Shown: in pieces, positions 6,665-13,458 of the stretch | Numbering within the stretch: the first letter of the stretch is position 1 | Layout: every line of letters starts with the position of its first letter | From: Bacteroidota bacterium | GTDB taxonomy: Bacteria; Bacteroidota; Bacteroidia; Chitinophagales; Chitinophagaceae | Direction: 5' to 3' | Assembly: GCA_023430465.1 (NCBI GenBank) | Contig: JAEZAM010000044.1 | Coordinates: forward strand, 1-19,951 | Length of the DNA: 19,951 nucleotides | Notes under the pieces: model-generated | Seen by the model: only the letters and a program-made list of their open reading frames with translations | Told to the model about the DNA's origin: nothing | Databases searched by the model: none | Made by a program: the position numbers and the translations under genes

Positions 6665-8266
6665 TCAAACCAATTTTGTTTCATGCACCTTGAATTCTTC
6701 CATATCCACTAGTGCGAGATATTTTCGGATCAGTTCTTCATCGAATTCAGCATGTTGGTTTATCCTGGTCAGTATTTCCCGCTGATGTTCCAGCAGATCC
6801 AGGTACACAGCCGTAAAGCGGTTGAATGAATATTCGTCTGCGGGAGTATGCAATTCAAACTGCTGGCTCAGGAGACGAACATCGATCTTCAACCGTTCGC
6901 GGAGGTTGCGCAGGTGATCATTCGTCTGCAGAAGTTCGCTATGATTCTCTTCCAGGCGTTTCAGTGCTGCCAGGGCCATCTTTTTCTGAAGGATCACTTC
7001 CTGGCTCTCGTGGGAAATGGGTGAGAATTTATCTTCCATGTTCAATTTACGGATCAGCCAGGGAAGCGTGAGGCCTTGCAATACAAGAGTAACAAGAATG
7101 ACCACAAACGTCAGGAACAGGATAAGGTTGCGGAAAGGGAATGCCTCGCCACCCGGCAATACCATTGGGATAGACAGGGCCATGGCCAGTGATACCACAC
7201 CGCGCATGCCTGCCCAGCCCAGTACCAGCGGGCCTTTCCATCCCGGGTTATCATCTGCAACTTTGATGAATCTGCTCATAAACCTGGTAAACCCTGATGC
7301 ACCAAATGTTGACAGCAACCGGGCGACGATCAGCACCAGCGATATAGCCATCCCATATGCGATAGCTTTTCCAAGTCCGACATCACCCAGGTCTCTGGTA
7401 ACAGAAACCAATTGCAGCCCGATGAGAAAAAAGACAAGCCCATTGAATACAAAGACCAGGCTGGTCCAGACATTCACCCACTGTATCCTTGTCTGATAGG
7501 AGAACATGCGTTGCCGCTGGCTGGAAAGCAGCAGTCCGCCACTTACAACAGCAAGCACACCCGACATATGAAAGTGCTCCGCAGCATAATACATGCAATA
7601 GGGTGATATCAGTGTCAGCACGATATCGATACCGGGCGTTGTAGGCAACCAGCGATGCAGGGCATAAAACACAAAGCCTACCGCGACGCCAATGAGAATA
7701 CCGAAGGCTATGACGAGAAGGAAGTTTCCCGCGGCTTCAGAAAAATGGAACTGCCCGGTGATCACGGCCGCCAGTGCAAAACGAAATACCACCAGTGAAG
7801 AGGCATCATTCAGAAGGCTCTCTCCTTCTATGATACTTAGCAGAGCCCGCGGAACCTTTACCCCGCGCATGATAGTAGTGGCAGATACGGCATCCGGCGG
7901 TGACACAATACCGCCCAGCAAAAATCCCATGGCCAGCGTGAATCCAGGTATCAACGCAGTCGAGGCGAATGCCACCACACAGGAAGTGATGATTACAACG
8001 GGAAACGCAAAACTGGTGATCACACGCCGCCAACGCCAGAACTCCTTCCATGATACCTGCCAGGCCGCTTCATACAGCAGCGGGGGGAGGAATATGAAAA
8101 AAATCATCTCCGGCTGGATGGTGATTTCGGTGAACTGGCCGGAAAAACTCAGGCAGAGCCCGCCGATCACAAGGACGATCGGATATGCAATGCGGATCCT
8201 GTTGGCGATCATCACCAGGCCGAGAATAATGAGGATAAGAAAAATGTACTGGGCGAATACGTGCAT
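6665..8266 (-). CDS. Na+/H+ antiporter, CPA1 (NhaP/NHE-like) family
   Basis: This inner-membrane monovalent cation/proton exchanger has 533 residues and would serve pH and sodium homeostasis. The first 400 residues or so hold about 12 membrane segments. The CPA1 core is visible: FIFLPPLLYEAAW (about 58-70), the SPPDAVSATTI motif (122-132) whose Asp125 is the expected ion-binding residue, and EGESLLNDASSLVVF (148-162) carrying the conserved Asn-Asp. The last 120 residues are a charged cytoplasmic tail (LKRLEENHSELLQTNDHLRNL). The start is taken at ATG 8266 because the membrane domain begins there. A GTG at 8323 would add 19 residues (for example TSTLTSTSAST), most of them encoded by a hexanucleotide repeat and unlike any transporter N-terminus. 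No ribosome binding site is visible; repeat sequence begins 4 nt upstream. Confidence 0.9.
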   Translation of the reverse strand: MHVFAQYIFLILIILGLVMIANRIRIAYPIVLVIGGLCLSFSGQFTEITIQPEMIFFIFLPPLLYEAAWQVSWKEFWRWRRVITSFAFPVVIITSCVVAFASTALIPGFTLAMGFLLGGIVSPPDAVSATTIMRGVKVPRALLSIIEGESLLNDASSLVVFRFALAAVITGQFHFSEAAGNFLLVIAFGILIGVAVGFVFYALHRWLPTTPGIDIVLTLISPYCMYYAAEHFHMSGVLAVVSGGLLLSSQRQRMFSYQTRIQWVNVWTSLVFVFNGLVFFLIGLQLVSVTRDLGDVGLGKAIAYGMAISLVLIVARLLSTFGASGFTRFMSRFIKVADDNPGWKGPLVLGWAGMRGVVSLAMALSIPMVLPGGEAFPFRNLILFLTFVVILVTLVLQGLTLPWLIRKLNMEDKFSPISHESQEVILQKKMALAALKRLEENHSELLQTNDHLRNLRERLKIDVRLLSQQFELHTPADEYSFNRFTAVYLDLLEHQREILTRINQHAEFDEELIRKYLALVDMEEFKVHETKLV

Positions 8267-8270
8267 ACGG

Positions 8271-8306
8271 GTTGAGGCTGAGGTTGAGGTTAAGGTTGAG
8301 GTAAAG
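8271..8306. repeat. Hexanucleotide tract 1, next to the antiporter start
   Basis: Six units of the pattern G(T/C)TRAG: GTTGAG, GCTGAG, GTTGAG, GTTAAG, GTTGAG and GTAAAG. The tract begins 4 nt upstream of the antiporter ATG, so it occupies the place where a ribosome binding site or leader would be. It has related copies at 8327-8368 and 8469-8516. Confidence 0.85.
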
Positions 8307-8322
8307 TTAAGTTTCCTCCGCA

Positions 8323-8464
8323 CTCCATTGAGGTTAAGGTTGAGGCTAAGGCTGAGGTTGAGGTTGAAGTAAGTAAAGGATAAGACCCCTTACGCCAGCG
8401 GTGAGGGAGTGCCGAGAGCAGCGGGGTGTATCGAAGGCACCACGGGCTGGCTCCGCACTCCGCA
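8323..8464. repeat. Intergenic tandem repeat, copy A (142 bp)
   Basis: The copy starts with CTCCATT, then seven hexamer units (8327-8368), then an 89-bp unique-looking segment (8369-8457) and a heptamer. The 89-bp segment has a possible stem: GCCAGCGGTG (8394-8403) against CACC (8438-8441) and CTGGC (8447-8451). It is followed directly by copy B. No open reading frame with recognisable content runs through it. Confidence 0.85.
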
Positions 8465-8612
8465 CTCCATTGAGGTTGAGGTTTAGGCCAAGGCTAAGGC
8501 TGAGGCTGAGGTTGGAGTAAGTAAAGGATAAGACTTCTTACGCCAGCGGTGAGGGAGTGCCGGGCACAGCGAGGTGTATCGAAGGCACCGCGGTCTGGCT
8601 CCGCACTCCACA
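8465..8612. repeat. Intergenic tandem repeat, copy B (148 bp)
   Basis: The layout is that of copy A but with eight hexamer units (8469-8516), so the copies differ in length by exactly one unit. The 89-bp segment has eight substitutions by my count and no indels. The stem is kept: GCCAG-CGGTG (8542-8551) pairs with CACCG (8586-8590) and CTGGC (8595-8599) around a four-base bulge. The region 8267-8642 is the only gene-free stretch over 300 bp in the window, and I see no clear promoter box in it. Confidence 0.85.
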
Positions 8613-8640
8613 CTCCGCACTCCGCACTTCACACTCCGTT
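8599..8640. repeat. CTCCRCA heptamer array 2
   Basis: Six units read CTCCGCA, CTCCACA, CTCCGCA, CTCCGCA, CTTCACA and CTCCGTT. They end 2 bp from the stop codon of the sucrose-phosphate-synthase-like gene. The array overlaps the end of tandem copy B and matches the family at 57-91. Confidence 0.8.
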
Positions 8641-8642
8641 CT

Positions 8643-10820
8643 TCACTTTGCCCCCAGGTAATGCCTTATCCCCTCAAGAATCCCTTCCGACAACGGACGA
8701 CTGCTGAAAAATATTCCCTTGGTGCCCTTCAGCTCTTCGAGTTCCGCACTGTAATTCGCTACCACGATACCTTTTGCCTTTCCTGTAAGCATATCAATAT
8801 CATTGCCGCTGTTACCTGCGGTGATGAACCGCTCCAGCGGTTTCTTCCATTTATAACTTAGATATTTTACCGCATTGCCCTTGCTCGCGCGATGCGGCAA
8901 AAAGTCAAGCAATTTATTTTCCGTGAGTATCACACTTGCATGCAATTTATGATCGTGAAGAAACTTGTGGAGATCGGCCAGGGTATCCTCGTTGAACGTG
9001 TCATCCACATAATAACTCAACTTGAACTTCCATTGGGCGGCATCTTCCTGCAACCGTATCCCTGGAAACTTTGTCAGCGTCTTTTGCAGCTCTGAGCGCT
9101 TCCATTGATAATCGATATGACTCTCCCACCCTGCATCCGGCAGCAGCTTATCCGTGTAATAAATTTCCGAGCCAACCGAGCAGATGATCACATCCGGCGA
9201 TGGCAACTCATAATGCTCGATCGCTTTTTTAGTAATCTCCACATTCCTTCCGCTCGCAAGGCCGAACACGACACTATCCCGGTGTTGCCGGATCCAATCA
9301 CGCAACTCATCCAAACCATGCTTATCCTTGCCATCCACCAGGGTACCATCGATGTCACAGATCAGGAAATGCTCCGCCTGCGCCAGGCGGCGGGCATAAG
9401 CTGATTTCTGCTTATATCTCAACTGGCTCGCGCCACGTTGGTCGACTATCTCATCCAGCAACTCCACATATCTATCCGCGAACGCCTTCCACGAATATTT
9501 TTGCGACGCAGCCAATACGCCATTTGCGGAATACCTGTCCCACACTGCCTGGTCTGCCATAATCTGTTTCAGTGCTGCCGCGATCTCATCCGCATTCTCT
9601 ACATCAACCAGTAACCCATTCTGACATTGCTCTACGATCTCTTTGGGTCCGCCACTTGGCGAGGCCACAACAGGCAATCCGCAGGCCGCTGCCTCGATCA
9701 TGGTAAGTCCGAAATTTTCGCCGGGAGTAGCGTTGATATATACCCCTTTTCGCCTTGCTGCCAACCTGTATATCTCAGGCACATCCAGCTTTGGATCATT
9801 CTTTTTAGGGATGGCCATCTTGCCATAGAGATCATATTTATCCAATAACAACAAGAGGTTTGTCAGAATATCTTTCTCATCATCGGGCATTTGAGAAATA
9901 TCCTTCCGCACGCCGGCAAATATGGCAAGGTTGGCAATTGCCTGGAGTTCTTTATCCTGTCCGTAAGCCTGTATGATCGCTTCGAAATTTTTTCGTTTAT
10001 CCGCACGTCCTATCGACAATATCATAGGTTTGGCAGGGTTGAAAAGAAACCGATCGATGTCAGAGGTGACCCGATAAACTGCCTGCTCCTGTTCCACGGT
10101 CATCTTGAACGATGGCATATCGAACCGGTAGAACGGATAAAATAACTCCTCATTTACACCCGGCGGAATCACCGAGAAACTGGCCGCAGCGAAATTATCA
10201 TACAGGGTATATTGCGAGTCGATGATGTGCTGAGTACTGACAACGAAGCGGTCGCTCGCCTTCAGTATGCGCTCTTCCACTTCGATCCTCCGCTGCATTT
10301 TGAAGTTCTCGTCGATGTCTTCCTGGCTATTTCCCTGCTGCAATAATATCTGCTGTTTATTGCGGCCAAGTGAGTGACCGGTGGCAAGAAAGGGAATGCC
10401 CAGCATCTCGCTGAGTTCTGCGGCGATATAGTTGCCGTCAGCATAATGACCGTGTACCACATCCGGATGATCATTTTGGGTCTCGTTGAAACGGATGGTC
10501 TTATCGACAAATTCATCGAGATGATCCCATAGCATTTCCTTCGGCTTGTAAAGATTACCACCACAAGTAATGCGTACTATCCGCGCTTTCTCATTTACGA
10601 CATCGATCTCCTGTTCATAAGAAGATGATACGCGCTTATCGGCAATGCGACGTGTAAACAGGTCAACTTTTCTTACACGCGGATGTCGCGACAGGTACTC
10701 CAGCATCTCCAGCACATACTTCACCTGCCCACCCGTATCCTTATCTCTGCCGATCTCAGGATTCAAATGCCTGATCAATCCATGCGGACTGAACAGTTGA
10801 ATGTAGAATTGCTCTGGCAT
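8643..10820 (-). CDS. Sucrose-phosphate synthase/phosphatase-like fusion (GT4 plus HAD-IIB)
   Basis: This cytoplasmic two-domain enzyme has 725 residues. Residues 1-460 fit a GT-B glycosyltransferase of the sucrose-phosphate-synthase type: SPHGLIRHLNPEIGRDKDTG then GQVKY (11-34), GHYADGN (124-130), ATGHSLGRNK (146-155), GRADKRKN (271-278) and PGENFGLTMIE (366-376) with the paired glutamates E368 and E376. Residues 484-725 fit a HAD-IIB phosphatase like sucrose-phosphatase: DIDGT (489-493), LASGR with Ser523, RASKG with Lys647, and GNSGNDIDML (669-678). The expected reaction joins a nucleotide-activated hexose to fructose-6-phosphate and then removes the phosphate. The product could be sucrose, or mannosylfructose as in Agrobacterium. 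The start at 10820 places the core immediately after MPEQFYIQLF. An AGGAGG sequence lies 13 nt upstream. It is divergent from the GH32-like gene. Confidence 0.88.
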   Translation of the reverse strand: MPEQFYIQLFSPHGLIRHLNPEIGRDKDTGGQVKYVLEMLEYLSRHPRVRKVDLFTRRIADKRVSSSYEQEIDVVNEKARIVRITCGGNLYKPKEMLWDHLDEFVDKTIRFNETQNDHPDVVHGHYADGNYIAAELSEMLGIPFLATGHSLGRNKQQILLQQGNSQEDIDENFKMQRRIEVEERILKASDRFVVSTQHIIDSQYTLYDNFAAASFSVIPPGVNEELFYPFYRFDMPSFKMTVEQEQAVYRVTSDIDRFLFNPAKPMILSIGRADKRKNFEAIIQAYGQDKELQAIANLAIFAGVRKDISQMPDDEKDILTNLLLLLDKYDLYGKMAIPKKNDPKLDVPEIYRLAARRKGVYINATPGENFGLTMIEAAACGLPVVASPSGGPKEIVEQCQNGLLVDVENADEIAAALKQIMADQAVWDRYSANGVLAASQKYSWKAFADRYVELLDEIVDQRGASQLRYKQKSAYARRLAQAEHFLICDIDGTLVDGKDKHGLDELRDWIRQHRDSVVFGLASGRNVEITKKAIEHYELPSPDVIICSVGSEIYYTDKLLPDAGWESHIDYQWKRSELQKTLTKFPGIRLQEDAAQWKFKLSYYVDDTFNEDTLADLHKFLHDHKLHASVILTENKLLDFLPHRASKGNAVKYLSYKWKKPLERFITAGNSGNDIDMLTGKAKGIVVANYSAELEELKGTKGIFFSSRPLSEGILEGIRHYLGAK

Positions 10821-10840
10821 AGTGTAAATTTTACCTCCTC

Positions 10841-10848
10841 CAAAATTA
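10841..10848 (-). promoter_or_regulatory. Possible -7 element of the sucrose-phosphate-synthase-like gene
   Basis: TAATTTTG on the minus strand matches TAnnTTTG. The nearest TTG (10867-10865) leaves a 16-nt spacer, which is short, and the start site would fall on the AGGAGG sequence. I regard this as weak. Confidence 0.3.
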
Positions 10849-10853
10849 ACCAA

Positions 10854-10882
10854 TTGTGAACCGGCAACCTCGTGTAAATTTG
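10854..10882 (+). promoter_or_regulatory. Possible promoter of the GH32-like gene
   Basis: TAAATTTG (10875-10882) matches the TAnnTTTG -7 consensus, and TTG (10854-10856) lies 18 nt upstream. The predicted leader before ATG 10898 would be only about 10 nt. The two divergent promoters would share the 77-bp intergenic region. Confidence 0.45.
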
Positions 10883-10897
10883 ATATAAACAAAGTCT

Positions 10898-12379
10898 ATG
10901 TATTCTGGTTCGGGATTCAGCGATTGGGAAATTGGTGATATAACAGTGATCATACACAAAGGTGTTTATCACTTGTTTCATCTCATTATACCCAATCATG
11001 ACTACATAGCCCATGCCATATCTCACGATGGCGTGTCGTGGAAGCGTGTGAAGAACGCATTATTTGTTGGCGACCCGGGTGAATGGGATGATGATATGCT
11101 CTGGACCATGCATGTGGTGCAGGAAGGCGAAAAATTCCTGATGTACTATACTGGTCTCCAGAGAAAGGATCGTGGCATCGTTTCGCGGGTGGGGCTCGCC
11201 GGATCGGTGGATCTCCTCACGTGGACCAAAGTGCAGATACCAGGATTTCCTATCGAGCCAAAGGGTATTTATTATGAAACAGCCAGCGAAAATCCCCGCA
11301 CCTGGCTTAGCTTCCGTGATCCTTTCCGCTTCGATCACGAGAACGAATCCTTTCTTCTCGTAAGTGCGCGTTCCGTGCATGGACATGTGTCAAGACGCGG
11401 TTGCGTTGGCATGGTTTCGATCACGAATAACCAGCCGCAACTCCGGCCGCCCCTTTTGCATCCGCTGGTTTATGATGATATCGAATGTCCCTGCGTTTTT
11501 CAATTGCATGGCCGGTTTTATTTGTTGGGATCAATCAGGGAAGACATTATGGTGCGCTATTGGTTCGCACCTGATTTTTTTGGGGAATATCATTCCTTTC
11601 ATGATGATGTACTGTTGCCAACCGGCAACTACGCTGCCCGCATCATCGAAGATGAAGGGCATATGCTTATCTACAACTTTTTTTATGCCTATGGAAAAAT
11701 CGATGCATTGCGTGTATTGCCACCCCCGAAACAATTGGACACGGATGATAAGGGACGCCTGCTGCTGAAATCATACTATCGTTGGGATCAATGGGCAAAA
11801 AAAATCATCCCGCAGAATCAACTGGGTCCCGTTAAAAGAATATTGAACAACCCGACAACGACATTCGACATAGAAACGGAAAAATGGACCTGCGGTGCAA
11901 GAAGCGGTTATGAAATATTTTGCTTTGAGCGCCCCTCGGGAAGTTTCATCTGGGAAGGTTTGTTAACGGTGGAAGGAATGGGTAAACTTGGGCTGGTGAC
12001 AGACATGGACGATGAAGGAAACGGATATTTTGTTTCTTTTAATGTTGTCAGCGGGCTGGTACGCATACGTGCCTGGGGTTTCAACCCCTTGAATACCCGA
12101 CAGAATTTTATCTTTAACGACATTCAGTCGAATGTATTTCCTGTAAACCCTGAACGATCGTTTCGCTTTCGCCTGATCCGCTATGGTCGTTACATCGAGC
12201 TGTCCATTGACGGTGTGGTGAAACTTACCCTGATGGATTATACTTACTCCGGCAACAACATCGGCCTTTATTCAGCATCATCAGTGATCTCGTTGCAGGA
12301 ATCAACAATGAGGATTCTTCCGGACCCCGAAAATGAATATGCCAGCCAGGAAGAGGCCGGTGCTGCCGGTGCGAGATAA
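10898..12379 (+). CDS. GH32-like glycosidase with C-terminal beta-sandwich, cytoplasmic
   Basis: This 493-residue protein has no signal peptide. The N-terminal part (about 1-290) fits a five-bladed beta-propeller of the GH32/GH68/GH43 kind: YHLFHL, DGVSWKR, LWTMHVVQEGEKFLMYYTG, LLTWTK blades. Two of the three GH32 catalytic motifs are clear: FRDPF (R140-D141-P142) and IECPCVF (E196-C197-P198, the acid/base). The usual NDPNG nucleophile motif is replaced by WEIGDITVI, with Asp14 the likely counterpart. Residues about 330-480 form a concanavalin-like sandwich (TFDIETEKW to NNIGLYSASS), as in GH32 C-terminal domains. It probably hydrolyses a beta-fructosyl or related sugar inside the cell, opposite in effect to the divergent synthase. 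Substrate specificity is unproven. Confidence 0.75.
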   Translation: MYSGSGFSDWEIGDITVIIHKGVYHLFHLIIPNHDYIAHAISHDGVSWKRVKNALFVGDPGEWDDDMLWTMHVVQEGEKFLMYYTGLQRKDRGIVSRVGLAGSVDLLTWTKVQIPGFPIEPKGIYYETASENPRTWLSFRDPFRFDHENESFLLVSARSVHGHVSRRGCVGMVSITNNQPQLRPPLLHPLVYDDIECPCVFQLHGRFYLLGSIREDIMVRYWFAPDFFGEYHSFHDDVLLPTGNYAARIIEDEGHMLIYNFFYAYGKIDALRVLPPPKQLDTDDKGRLLLKSYYRWDQWAKKIIPQNQLGPVKRILNNPTTTFDIETEKWTCGARSGYEIFCFERPSGSFIWEGLLTVEGMGKLGLVTDMDDEGNGYFVSFNVVSGLVRIRAWGFNPLNTRQNFIFNDIQSNVFPVNPERSFRFRLIRYGRYIELSIDGVVKLTLMDYTYSGNNIGLYSASSVISLQESTMRILPDPENEYASQEEAGAAGAR

Positions 12380-12409
12380 AAAAAGGGAAAGGGTCCCTGA
12401 AGAGACCCT
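12378..12409 (-). terminator. Terminator of the SusCD operon
   Basis: AGGGTC (12390-12395) and GACCCT (12404-12409) form a 6-bp stem with an 8-nt loop. On the minus strand the stem is followed by TTTCCC and then a run of seven T (12384-12378). It lies 41 nt past the stop of the nucleoside hydrolase gene and touches the end of the convergent GH32-like gene. On the plus strand no U-tract follows. Confidence 0.55.
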
Positions 12410-12450
12410 CGTACCTGTGATAATTCACAAACACTGTTAACGAATGCATG

Positions 12451-13455
12451 TTAACCTTCTTTGCCTGTCACGAGCGCGACGAGGCGTTGCATAACTTTAT
12501 CCCGGTTGTTGGAAAATTTCAGGTAGCGGTGCTGTCCCTGACCTTCTGCGAGGGTCGTCTTACCGGTCGAGTCGATGTTGATCTTACCTAACGGTGAAAG
12601 ATCAAAGTAGGCGGAATCGGGTTCAACGGCATAGAGCACGGAAGTAAGATCCCATGTCTGCCGGTCGTAAGGCATATTATCATACACTTTATATGACACG
12701 ATCATCGGATGCTTAAATCCATCCTTAAAATCATTCAGGATGCTTTTAGCGGGATAACGCAACTTATCCCCCACCTCGAACCCGCTGGCGATGATGGGTA
12801 CCGGGCAGAGTGCAAATACTTTTTTCGAGGCGGGCAGATCCTGCACGATATTCCATTCGGGAAAATCAAATTCATTCGTGTACAATCCGCCCATGGCAGA
12901 GACAAACTTTACCTTTCTTTTCACGAGCTCAATTCCAGTCAGAGGACTGAATTCATCTCCGCCCGACTCCAGCAACCGGGCAATATTTGTTTCCGGTCCA
13001 ACAACGATCAGCACAACTGACCCGTCGGGCTCTGCGGCAAGTAGTTTTCGCTGCAACTTATATCCTTCGGGCAGGCTGTCAGCAATGGTACGGCGGGGAT
13101 GCAGGATCTTCGAGCCGTCGATAACAGTATCGAGGGTAACAGGCACATATTTGTGTGGCTCGGGGTTGACACCATTATAGGCATAACCAAGCGGCATGTC
13201 CGGACGACCATTCAACCTGCAATAGGCATCGACGTATTCAATCACACGCGGGTAACTTTTGCTGATGGTTACACCAAGCAACTTCACCTTTTGCTGTTGC
13301 TCATAAGTAAAAAGCATTTGCAAGGCCAGCACATCATCGATGTCGTTGCCGACATCGGTGTCGAAAATCACTTTCAACGGCTCCTGGCCTTTTTTTGTTG
13401 CCGTACAACCCGCGAACAATACGCAGGCTACCAGGATCAGCAATGTATTTTTCAT
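12451..13455 (-). CDS. Nucleoside hydrolase (IUNH) family lipoprotein
   Basis: This 334-residue lipoprotein has a signal peptide with lipobox LFAGC (Cys17), so it sits outside the cytoplasm. The IUNH calcium-binding motif is intact: FDTDVGNDIDDVLAL (31-45), with Asp34, Asp38, Asp40 and Asp41. Further family features are VVLIVVGPETNIARLL (147-162) and EWNIVQDLPASKKVF (200-214). Near residue 268 the usual catalytic His-Asp is Trp-Asp (RQTWDLTSVL), a pattern common in secreted bacterial homologues. The family cleaves N-ribosidic bonds of nucleosides, but this variant may act on another glycoside. It is the last gene of the SusCD operon, 3 nt after the preceding stop. Confidence 0.85.
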   Translation of the reverse strand: MKNTLLILVACVLFAGCTATKKGQEPLKVIFDTDVGNDIDDVLALQMLFTYEQQQKVKLLGVTISKSYPRVIEYVDAYCRLNGRPDMPLGYAYNGVNPEPHKYVPVTLDTVIDGSKILHPRRTIADSLPEGYKLQRKLLAAEPDGSVVLIVVGPETNIARLLESGGDEFSPLTGIELVKRKVKFVSAMGGLYTNEFDFPEWNIVQDLPASKKVFALCPVPIIASGFEVGDKLRYPAKSILNDFKDGFKHPMIVSYKVYDNMPYDRQTWDLTSVLYAVEPDSAYFDLSPLGKINIDSTGKTTLAEGQGQHRYLKFSNNRDKVMQRLVALVTGKEG

Positions 13456-13458
13456 ACA

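Noticed and set aside
8267..8323. N-terminal extension of the antiporter from GTG 8323
   Set aside because: Most of the 19 extra residues come from the repeat tract, and the membrane domain starts directly after ATG 8266. It is kept only as a note in the findings.
7692..8372. 226-codon plus-strand frame ending in a (LR)n tail
   Set aside because: It is antisense to the antiporter, and the tail is just the hexanucleotide repeat translated.
8271..8640. CRISPR array
   Set aside because: The repeats are 6-7 bp units and two long tandem copies without unique spacers of constant length, and no cas genes are nearby.
12436..12456. GTTAAC...GTTAAC inverted repeat at the end of the nucleoside hydrolase gene
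   Set aside because: GTTAAC is self-palindromic, so two copies form a trivial inverted repeat, and one includes the stop codon.
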